Part shown: one piece after another, positions 1 through 5,325 of the stretch
Layout: the number at the start of each line of letters is the position of its first letter
Numbering within the stretch: the first letter of the stretch is position 1
Source: ZC4RG20 sp035760685
GTDB lineage: Bacteria > Pseudomonadota > Gammaproteobacteria > Steroidobacterales > Rariloculaceae
DNA: 5,584 nt
Reading direction: 5' to 3'
Assembly: GCA_035760685.1 (NCBI GenBank)
Contig: DASTSM010000011.1
Location: 1-5,584 of the forward strand
Program-made: the position numbers and the translations under genes
The notes under the pieces: model-generated
What the model was told of the DNA's origin: nothing
The model's database searches: none
Seen by the model: only the letters and a program-made list of their open reading frames with translations

Positions 1-721
1 CGTCCATGTCGGCGATCATCGCCACGCCGTCGCCGAGCGCGAGCGCCGTCTCGAACGATTCGGCGAGCCGCTGCTCGATCCCGGGCCGCACCTTGATGCG
101 GTCGACGACGGCCTCGATCTCGTGCTTGCGCTTGCGGTCGAGCTTCGGCGCCTCGTCGAGATCGTAGACCGCCCCGTCGATGCGCGCGCGCACGAAGCCC
201 TGGCCCTTGAGCCGCTCGAGCGCCTCGCCGTGCTCGCCCTTGCGCGCCGAGACGACGGGCGCGAGCAGCATGACGCGCTGGCCTTCGGGCAGCGCGAGCA
301 CCTGATCGACCATCTGCGAGACGCTCTGCGCCCTGAGCGGCCGGCCGTGCGTCGGGCAGCGCGGCTCGCCCGCGCGCGCGAAGAGCAGGCGCAGGTAGTC
401 GTAGATCTCCGTGACCGTGCCGACGGTCGAGCGCGGGTTGTGCGACGTCGACTTCTGCTCGATCGAGATCGCGGGCGAGAGGCCCTCGATGTGGTCGACG
501 TCGGGCTTCTCCATGATCGAGAGGAACTGCCGGGCGTAGGCCGAGAGCGACTCGACGTAGCGCCGCTGCCCCTCGGCGTAGAGCGTGTCGAACGCGAGCG
601 ACGACTTGCCGGACCCCGACAGGCCCGTAAAGACGATGAGCCGGTCCCGCGGCAAATCGAGATCGACGTTCTTGAGGTTGTGCGTGCGCGCGCCGCGGAT
701 CTGGATTTGCTGGCTCGACAT
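1..721 (-). CDS. uvrA: UvrA, excinuclease ABC subunit A (N-terminal part, cut by the window edge)
   Basis: UvrA is the damage-sensing ABC-type ATPase of nucleotide excision repair; its dimer works with UvrB to find bulky DNA lesions in the cytoplasm. Only the first 240 codons are present; the family is about 940 residues, so roughly three quarters lies beyond position 1. The start ATG is the complement of 719-721 and gives MSSQQIQIRGARTHNLKNV, the standard UvrA beginning. The first Walker A motif GLSGSGKS is at residues 33-40, followed by the highly conserved AFDTLYAEGQRRYVESLSAY (43-62), then EKPDVDHIEGLSPAISIEQK and STSHNPRSTVGT. The segment ends at a conserved LAESFETALALGDG stretch. An in-frame TAG about ten codons upstream rules out a much earlier start. 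There is no clear Shine-Dalgarno sequence: the leader just before ATG is pyrimidine-rich (CCTCCCC at 734-728). It diverges from ssb. No LexA-type CTG-N10-CAG box was found upstream. Confidence 0.98.
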   Translation of the reverse strand, partial: MSSQQIQIRGARTHNLKNVDLDLPRDRLIVFTGLSGSGKSSLAFDTLYAEGQRRYVESLSAYARQFLSIMEKPDVDHIEGLSPAISIEQKSTSHNPRSTVGTVTEIYDYLRLLFARAGEPRCPTHGRPLRAQSVSQMVDQVLALPEGQRVMLLAPVVSARKGEHGEALERLKGQGFVRARIDGAVYDLDEAPKLDRKRKHEIEAVVDRIKVRPGIEQRLAESFETALALGDGVAMIADMD

Positions 722-750
722 TCCGAAGGGGAGGTAGAAACGAAACGAAT

Positions 751-789
751 ACTATAGCGGCTATGGGCGGGCGGGGCCCCATCTGTCAT
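751..789 (-). promoter_or_regulatory. Candidate uvrA promoter elements
   Basis: Reading toward uvrA, TATAGT (complement of 751-756) matches the sigma-70 -10 consensus at five of six bases and would give a leader of roughly 25 nt, but no good -35 box sits 16-18 bases before it. An alternative pairing is ATGACA (complement of 784-789, five of six bases of TTGACA) with the weak CATAGC (complement of 760-765) at an 18-base spacer. The position is right, but the choice between the two is not settled by sequence alone. Confidence 0.35.
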
Positions 790-913
790 GGGTCCGCCCG
801 TGCTCGTCGGTCGCGCAGGCCGCCGCTGCCGGGGCCGCGCGCGAGAAGACGGCCGTTCCGCCGCGCCGACCGGGCCCTCGGGCAAAAACGGCCCAACTTC
901 ACCCAAAACGCGG

Positions 914-943
914 ATGAGATCGACCCCCGACGCAGCGTACAAT
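914..943 (+). promoter_or_regulatory. Candidate sigma-70 promoter for ssb
   Basis: ATGAGA at 914-919 (four of six bases of TTGACA) and TACAAT at 938-943 (five of six bases of TATAAT) are separated by 18 bases. This would start transcription near 950 and give an ssb leader of about 75 nt. It is the best-scoring pair I can see by eye in this otherwise very GC-rich region, and since the genes after ssb are packed without gaps it may drive the whole set. Prediction only. Confidence 0.45.
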
Positions 944-959
944 CCCAGCAAGTTGAGGG

Positions 960-977
960 GGGCTCACGGAGCCCGTG
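960..977 (+). promoter_or_regulatory. Two mutually exclusive hairpins in the ssb leader
   Basis: GGGCTC (960-965) can pair with GAGCCC (969-974) around a 3-base loop, or CACGG (965-969) can pair with CCGTG (973-977) around a 3-base loop. The two stems share bases and cannot form together. They lie just downstream of the predicted ssb transcription start, so they would be at the very 5' end of the message. There is no following T-run, so this is not a standard terminator. A role in mRNA stability or leader control is inference. Confidence 0.35.
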
Positions 978-1015
978 GTCCTAACCTAGGCCGCCCATAG
1001 GACAGGAAATCGAGC

Positions 1016-1020
1016 AGGAG
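1016..1020 (+). promoter_or_regulatory. Ribosome binding site of ssb
   Basis: AGGAG lies five bases before the ssb ATG. It is one of the few good Shine-Dalgarno sequences in the window and fixes the ssb start. Confidence 0.8.
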
Positions 1021-1025
1021 ATTCC

Positions 1026-1466
1026 ATGGCAAGGGGCATCAATAAGGTCATTCTGATCGGGAATCTCGGCGCGGATCCCGAGACGCGCTACATGCCGAGC
1101 GGCAGCGCGGTCACGAACCTCCGCATCGCGACGAGCGAGCAGTGGAAGGACAAGGAGAGCGGCGAGCAGCAGGAGCGCACCGAGTGGCACACGGTCGCGA
1201 TGTTCGGCCGTCTCGCCGAAATCGCGGCCGAGTATCTGCGCAAGGGCTCGCAGGTCTACATCGAAGGGCGGCTCCGCACGCGCAAGTGGCAGGACCGGGA
1301 CGGCAACGATCGCTGGACGACCGAGATCGTCGCGAACGACATGCAGATGCTCGGCGGCCGGTCGCAAGGCGGGGCGACCGCGCCCGCCCGCGGCGGCGAG
1401 CCTCGCCAGGCAGGCGAGACCTCGGCGGCTCCCGTCGAGGACTTCGACGACGACATCCCGTTCTGA
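1026..1466 (+). CDS. ssb: Single-stranded DNA-binding protein
   Basis: SSB coats single-stranded DNA during replication, recombination and repair, normally as a tetramer, and recruits partner proteins through its acidic C-terminal tip. The 146-residue product begins MARGINKVILIGNLGADPE, as in E. coli SSB. The OB fold covers about residues 1-110, with the DNA-stacking aromatics W40, W54, F60 and W88 all at E. coli-like positions. A short Gly/Ala/Pro/Arg linker (about 112-135) leads to the tip DFDDDIPF, matching the conserved DDDIPF motif. At 146 residues it is shorter than the 178 of E. coli; the loss is in the disordered linker, which also lacks the Gln-rich character seen there. The start has a good AGGAG ribosome site. 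It diverges from uvrA and is followed after 28 bases by miaB on the same strand, with no terminator between them. Confidence 0.98.
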   Translation: MARGINKVILIGNLGADPETRYMPSGSAVTNLRIATSEQWKDKESGEQQERTEWHTVAMFGRLAEIAAEYLRKGSQVYIEGRLRTRKWQDRDGNDRWTTEIVANDMQMLGGRSQGGATAPARGGEPRQAGETSAAPVEDFDDDIPF

Positions 1467-1494
1467 GCACGCTTCCGAGCCTCGAGTCCCCGCA

Positions 1495-2847
1495 TTGACG
1501 CAGCGCTACTTCATCCAAACCTTCGGCTGCCAGATGAACGAGTACGATTCGGCCAAGATGGCCGACGTGCTCGCGGCGAGCTTCGGCGCGCGCGCGGCCG
1601 AGCGGCCCGACGACGCGGATATCCTGCTGCTCAACACGTGCTCGGTCCGCGAGAAGGCGGCCGAGAAGGTCTTCTCGCTGCTCGGACGCTGGCGCGAGAT
1701 CAAGGAGCTGCGTCCCGGCACGATCATCGGGGTCGGCGGCTGCGTCGCAAGCCAGGAGGGCGAAGGGATCCTGCGCCGCGCGCCCTTCGTCGACGTCGTC
1801 TTCGGCCCCCAGACGCTGCATCGGCTGCCCGAGCTCATCGGCGCCGTGCGCAGCGGCCGCCCCGGCGTCGTCGACGTGAGCTTCCCCGAGATCGAGAAGT
1901 TCGACCGGCTGCCGGATCCGCACACGGCCGGCCCCACGGCCTTCCTCTCGGTCATGGAGGGCTGCAGCAAGTACTGCACGTATTGCGTCGTGCCGTATAC
2001 GCGCGGCGAGGAGATCAGCCGGCCCCTCGACGACGTCGTCGCCGAGGCCTATCGGCTCGCCGAGCTCGGCGTCAAGGAGATCAACCTGCTCGGTCAGAAC
2101 GTCAACGCGTACCGAGGCGCAACTCACGACGGGCGCACGGCCGATCTCGCCACGCTGATCCACTACGTCGCGGCCATCGACGGCGTCGAGCGGATCCGCT
2201 TCACGACGTCTCATCCCGTGGAGTTCACGGACTCGTTGATCGAAGCCTACCGCGAGGTCGGCAAGTTGGCCGGATTTCTGCATCTCCCGGTCCAGAGCGG
2301 ATCGGACCGCGTATTGACCCTCATGAAACGAGGACACACCGCGGAGCAGTACGTGCGCAAGATGGACCGGGTGCGCGAGGCGCGGCCCGGCATCTCGATC
2401 TCGACCGACTTCATCGTCGGCTTCCCGGGCGAGACCGAGCAGGACTTCGAGGAGACGCTCGCGTTGATCCGGCGCGTCGGCTTCGACCAGTCGTTCAGCT
2501 TCATCTACAGCCCGCGGCCCGGGACTCCGGCCGCGGCGCTCGTCGAGGATCAGATCCCGCGCGAGGTCTCGCAGGACCGGCTCGAGCGGCTCCAGGCGCT
2601 CGTCAACGAGCAGGCCCGCGCCATCAGCCGCGGCATGGTCGGAAGAGTCGAGCGCGTGCTCGTCGAGCGCGTGTCGAGAAAGTCGCAGCGCGAAGTCGCG
2701 GGCCGCACCGAGAACAACCGCTGGGTCAACTTCATCGGCGCTTCGAGCCTCGTAGGCCGATTCGTGGACGTGCAAATCACCGAGGCGCTGCCGAACTCCC
2801 TGCGCGGGCGCAAGCTCGAGAGGACGGCGCATCAATCCGTTGCCTGA
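1495..2847 (+). CDS. miaB: MiaB, tRNA-2-methylthio-N6-dimethylallyladenosine synthase
   Basis: MiaB is a radical-SAM methylthiotransferase that converts i6A37 to ms2i6A37 in tRNAs reading UNN codons. The 450-residue product has three parts in order: the MTTase (UPF0004) N-terminal domain with cluster cysteines C12 (in FGCQMNEYDS), C49 (in LLNTCSVRE) and C83 (in GVGGCVASQ); the radical SAM core with CSKYCTYC giving C157, C161 and C164, followed by LLGQNVNAY and LHLPVQSGS motifs; and a TRAM RNA-binding domain from about residue 383 to 445. FGCQMNEYDSAKMAD and LLGQNVNAY point to MiaB rather than RimO or MtaB. The start is a TTG at 1495: it gives TQRYFIQTFGCQMNEYD, aligning with the E. coli MiaB beginning, and no closer ATG exists. 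The Shine-Dalgarno sequence is weak (GAG at 1484-1486). It sits 28 bases after ssb and overlaps the next gene by 8 bases. Confidence 0.97.
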   Translation: MTQRYFIQTFGCQMNEYDSAKMADVLAASFGARAAERPDDADILLLNTCSVREKAAEKVFSLLGRWREIKELRPGTIIGVGGCVASQEGEGILRRAPFVDVVFGPQTLHRLPELIGAVRSGRPGVVDVSFPEIEKFDRLPDPHTAGPTAFLSVMEGCSKYCTYCVVPYTRGEEISRPLDDVVAEAYRLAELGVKEINLLGQNVNAYRGATHDGRTADLATLIHYVAAIDGVERIRFTTSHPVEFTDSLIEAYREVGKLAGFLHLPVQSGSDRVLTLMKRGHTAEQYVRKMDRVREARPGISISTDFIVGFPGETEQDFEETLALIRRVGFDQSFSFIYSPRPGTPAAALVEDQIPREVSQDRLERLQALVNEQARAISRGMVGRVERVLVERVSRKSQREVAGRTENNRWVNFIGASSLVGRFVDVQITEALPNSLRGRKLERTAHQSVA

Positions 2848-3829
2848 CATCGCGCCAGTCGAGAACCGCATCGACGTGCTGCTCGTGCCGGACGACCACG
2901 AGCGCCTCGCGAACCTGTGCGGGCAGCTCGACGAGCACCTGCGCATGATCGAGCAGCGGCTCGGCGTTCGGATCAGCAATCGCGGCAACCGCTTCGAGCT
3001 CACGGGGCCGGCGCCGCAGGCCGACGTCGCGCGCAAGGTGCTCGAGGACCTGTTCGCGGCGACGGAGACGGAGCGGCTGGACCCCGAGCGCGTGCACCTC
3101 GCGCTCGTCGAGCACGCGCAGCCCGGCGGCAAGACGCGCGCCGACGACCTCGTGATCCACACGCGGCGGCGCGACGTGCGCGCGCGCGGAGGCAATCAGG
3201 CCTCGTATGCGCGCGCGATGCGCGAGAACGACCTGACCTTCGGCATCGGCCCGGCCGGAACCGGCAAGACTTACATGGCAGTGGCCGCGGCCGTCGAAGC
3301 CCTGACCTCCGACGTCGTACGCCGCATCGTGCTCGTGCGCCCGGCCGTCGAGGCCGGCGAGCGGCTCGGCTTTCTGCCCGGCGACATGTCGCAGAAGATC
3401 GATCCGTACCTGCGTCCCATGTACGACGCGCTCTACGAGCTGCTCGGCTTCGACCGCGTCGGGCGCCTCATCGAGCGGCACGTCATCGAGATCGCGCCGC
3501 TCGCCTTCATGCGCGGCCGGACGCTCAACGAGTCGTTCGTGATCCTCGACGAGGGGCAGAACACGACGGTCGAGCAGATGAAGATGTTTCTCACGCGCAT
3601 CGGCTTCGGCACGCGCGCCGTCGTCACGGGCGACGTCACGCAGACCGATCTGCCGCGCGGCCGCGAGTCCGGGCTCAAGCACGCCTCGCGCGTGCTTCGA
3701 GGCATTCCCGGCATCGCTTTCGTCGATTTCGGGCCGAACGACGTCGTGCGCCACCCCCTCGTGCAGAGCATCGTGGCGGCCTATGCACGCGAAGAGGAAA
3801 AAGGCGGCCCCGACAAGGACGCGGAGTGA
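2840..3829 (+). CDS. ybeZ: PhoH-like ATPase (YbeZ family)
   Basis: YbeZ is a cytoplasmic PhoH-family P-loop NTPase that interacts with the endoribonuclease YbeY, encoded next, and is implicated in RNA handling. The 329-residue product has an N-terminal KH-like region (about 1-75, with LGVRISNRGNRFELTGP), then the PhoH domain from about 115: Walker A GPAGTGKT at 137-144, RPAVEAGERLGFLPGD, QKIDPYLRPMYDAL, Walker B VILDEGQN with D237 and E238, and MKMFLTRIGFGTRAVVTGDVTQ. It ends in a charged tail close to the usual length (346 in E. coli). The TTG start at 2840 overlaps the end of miaB by 8 bases; AGAGGA at 2819-2824 is too distant (15 bases) to be an ideal ribosome site. An in-frame GTG at 2876 is a less likely alternative because it would remove conserved N-terminal sequence. 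The stop overlaps the upstream ybeY GTG. Confidence 0.95.
   Translation: MPDIAPVENRIDVLLVPDDHERLANLCGQLDEHLRMIEQRLGVRISNRGNRFELTGPAPQADVARKVLEDLFAATETERLDPERVHLALVEHAQPGGKTRADDLVIHTRRRDVRARGGNQASYARAMRENDLTFGIGPAGTGKTYMAVAAAVEALTSDVVRRIVLVRPAVEAGERLGFLPGDMSQKIDPYLRPMYDALYELLGFDRVGRLIERHVIEIAPLAFMRGRTLNESFVILDEGQNTTVEQMKMFLTRIGFGTRAVVTGDVTQTDLPRGRESGLKHASRVLRGIPGIAFVDFGPNDVVRHPLVQSIVAAYAREEEKGGPDKDAE
3815..3819 (+). promoter_or_regulatory. Ribosome binding site supporting the upstream ybeY start
   Basis: AAGGA lies six bases before a GTG (3826-3828) that overlaps the phoH-like stop codon as GTGA. Good spacing and the coupled overlap favour this GTG as the ybeY start, whereas the downstream GTG at 3967 has only C/G-rich pyrimidine-heavy sequence before it and no Shine-Dalgarno match. 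Confidence 0.55.
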
Positions 3830-4419
3830 CGCGCCGCTCGCCTTCCGCGCCTGCCCGCGCCCGGGCCGCGGCGCGCGGCCGTTCGCGGGCCGCTCCGCGC
3901 GGCGCGATCGATGCGAGCTCTCGTTCGCCCGCGGCGGCCCGGACTCCGGCCCGCCGCGCCCTCGCGGTGACGATCCAGAGCGCGAGCCGGGCACCGAAAC
4001 CTTCGACGCGGGACATCCGGCGGTGGGCGCGCGCCGCGCTCGATCCGGGCGCCTCCGGCGACCTGACCGTGCGCGTCGTCGACGAGGAAGAGTCGGCCGC
4101 GCTGAACGGCCGTTATCGCGGGCGGTCGAAGCCCACGAACGTGCTCTCGTTCCCGGCCGCGCGCGACGTTCCTCCGCCTCCCGGCGAGCCGCCGCAGATC
4201 GGCGATCTCGTGATCTGCGCCCCGGTCCTCGCCCGCGAGGCCGAGGCGCACGGCAAGACCCTCGAGGCCCACTGGGCGCACATCGTGATCCACGGCGTGC
4301 TGCACCTCCTCGGTTACGATCACGAGGCGGACGCCGAGGCCCGCGTCATGGAGGACCGCGAGCGCGAGATCCTCGGCCGTCTCGGCTTCGAGGACCCTTA
4401 TTCTTTGGAACGACAGTGA
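3826..4419 (+). CDS. ybeY: YbeY endoribonuclease / rRNA maturation factor, possible N-terminal extension
   Basis: YbeY is a single-strand-specific, zinc-dependent endoribonuclease needed for 16S rRNA 3'-end maturation and 70S ribosome quality control. The family core is unmistakable: LTVRVVDEEESAALNGRYRG, KPTNVLSFP, IGDLVIC, LEAHWAHIVIHG and the metal motif HGVLHLLGYDH, with three His ligands (H156, H160, H166 from this start). It ends EDPYSLERQ, like E. coli (EDPYIAEKE). Two starts compete. GTG at 3826 has an AAGGA ribosome site and a 4-base overlap with the phoH-like stop, giving 197 residues with a 47-residue Ala/Arg/Pro/Ser-rich leader (12 Arg, one Asp). GTG at 3967 gives 150 residues, the usual family length (155 in E. 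coli), starting VTIQSASRAPKPS, but has no ribosome site. I give the longer form on translation signals; the function does not depend on it. Confidence 0.93.
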   Translation: MTRRSPSAPARARAAARGRSRAAPRGAIDASSRSPAAARTPARRALAVTIQSASRAPKPSTRDIRRWARAALDPGASGDLTVRVVDEEESAALNGRYRGRSKPTNVLSFPAARDVPPPPGEPPQIGDLVICAPVLAREAEAHGKTLEAHWAHIVIHGVLHLLGYDHEADAEARVMEDREREILGRLGFEDPYSLERQ

Positions 4420-4467
4420 CTTGCGTGCCGCGGAGGGGCCCTGCAAGATAGGCGCGACGGCACTCGC

Positions 4468-5325
4468 ATGACCGACGAAGAAACTTCGAGCACCGAATCG
4501 ACCGGCATCACCGGTTGGTGGGCGCGGCTTTTCCAGGGCCGCGATGAAATCAAGGGCCGAGACGAGATCTCGGCCTTTCTCGCGGAGTGCCGCCGGCAAG
4601 ACCTGCTCGCGCCCGACGAGTACGCGATGATGCGCCGCGTGCTCGAGGTCTCGCACACGCAAGTCCGCGACATCATGGTGCCGCGCTCGCACATGGTCGT
4701 GCTGCCGAAGGACGATCTTCCCGAGACGCTGCTCGAGACCATCGTCGAGTCGGGCCACTCGCGATTCCCCGTCATCGGCGAGGACCGCGACGAGGTCGTC
4801 GGGATGCTGCTCGCGAAGGATCTGCTCAAGCACTTCGCGGCTGGGCAGCGCGGCTTCGACATCGAGAAGTTCTTGCGCCCCGCCGTGTTCGTTCCCGAGA
4901 GCAAACGCCTCAACACGCTGCTGACCGAGTTCAGGCAGAGCCACAACCACATGGCCATCGTCGTCGACGAGTACGGCGGCGTCTCGGGCCTCGCGACGAT
5001 CGAGGACGTGCTCGAGCAGATCGTCGGCGAGATCGACGACGAGCACGACCCCGAGGAAGCGGACCCGATCCAGGAGCAGGGCGACGGGCGCTATCAGGTG
5101 CTCGCGCTGACGCGCATCGAGGACTTCAACGAGTACTTCGGCGCGAGCTTGAGCGACGAGGAATACGACACGATCGGCGGCCTCGTCATGCACGAGCTCG
5201 GCCGGTTGCCGCGGCGCGGCGAGCAGCTCGACTTCGGGGGTTTCCGTTTTCGCGTGCTGCGCGGCGATCGCCGCCGCGTTCACAGCGTGGAAGTCGTGCG
5301 CCTGCCGCTCGCGGCCGAAGGCTGA
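4468..5325 (+). CDS. corC: CorC/YbeX family CBS-domain protein (magnesium/cobalt efflux associated)
   Basis: CorC (YbeX) is a soluble CBS-pair protein linked genetically to magnesium and cobalt efflux; in E. coli, YbeX is also tied to ribosome metabolism together with YbeY. The 285-residue product starts with a hydrophilic Ser/Thr/Glu-rich tail, then LEVSHTQVRDIMVPRSHMV (DIMVPR at 68-73), which opens the first CBS domain (about 70-130). A second CBS domain (about 140-195) contains VVDEYGGVSGLATIEDVLE, and a CorC_HlyC transporter-associated domain (about 205-282) includes DTIGGLVMHELGRLPRRGE. There is no DUF21 membrane domain, so this is the short cytosolic type and not a full CNNM/CorB-like transporter; length matches E. 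coli (292). The N-terminus carries the tandem pentapeptide GRDEI-K-GRDEI (24-34). The gene lies 48 bases after ybeY with only a weak ribosome site, and its stop overlaps the lnt start as TGATG. Confidence 0.96.
   Translation: MTDEETSSTESTGITGWWARLFQGRDEIKGRDEISAFLAECRRQDLLAPDEYAMMRRVLEVSHTQVRDIMVPRSHMVVLPKDDLPETLLETIVESGHSRFPVIGEDRDEVVGMLLAKDLLKHFAAGQRGFDIEKFLRPAVFVPESKRLNTLLTEFRQSHNHMAIVVDEYGGVSGLATIEDVLEQIVGEIDDEHDPEEADPIQEQGDGRYQVLALTRIEDFNEYFGASLSDEEYDTIGGLVMHELGRLPRRGEQLDFGGFRFRVLRGDRRRVHSVEVVRLPLAAEG

Larger units (their letters stand above)
722..1025. other. Divergent uvrA/ssb control region
   Basis: This 304-base stretch separates two divergent genes and holds no convincing gene. Short plus-strand reading frames at 763-984 and 788-1000 have arginine/proline-rich, non-conserved-looking translations and are best explained by the low stop frequency of GC-rich DNA. 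The region contains candidate promoters for both genes, an exact 10-base motif (CCGCCCATAG) placed in the same orientation upstream of each gene, a hairpin near the uvrA side and a pair of mutually exclusive hairpins near the predicted ssb transcript start. The arrangement matches the uvrA-ssb divergence known in Gammaproteobacteria, where in E. coli the region is SOS-controlled; I see no E. coli-type LexA box here. Confidence 0.85.

Noticed and set aside
16..951. A 311-codon minus-strand frame spanning uvrA and the control region
   Set aside because: It is a different phase from uvrA, very rich in Arg and Ser, and it crosses the whole intergenic region; the true uvrA frame has the Walker A and family motifs.
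763..1000. Two small plus-strand frames (73 and 70 codons) between uvrA and ssb
   Set aside because: No ribosome site, Arg/Pro/Gly-rich translations without recognisable similarity, and they overlap each other and the predicted ssb promoter.
1638..2948. A 436-codon plus-strand frame inside miaB
   Set aside because: It is a frame-shifted reading of miaB with extreme Arg content; all conserved cysteines and domains belong to the 1495-2847 frame.
1111..3195. A 694-codon open frame on the minus strand across ssb, miaB and the phoH-like gene
   Set aside because: It lies antisense to strongly conserved genes, has a low-complexity Arg/Ser/Ala/Asp-rich translation with no recognisable domain, and is what stop-poor GC-rich codons produce on the opposite strand.
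2777..3994. A 405-codon minus-strand open frame opposite the phoH-like gene
   Set aside because: It is an antisense shadow of a clear PhoH-family gene, with Arg/Ala/Asp/Val-rich composition and no motif.
4420..4467. A possible terminator or promoter in the ybeY-corC gap
   Set aside because: The 48 bases contain only a short GGGCCC palindrome with no T-run and no convincing -10/-35 pair.
3781..5283. A 500-codon minus-strand open frame opposite ybeY and corC
   Set aside because: It mirrors the codon phase of corC and ybeY, shows no domain or ribosome site, and would require two long conserved genes to overlap it fully.
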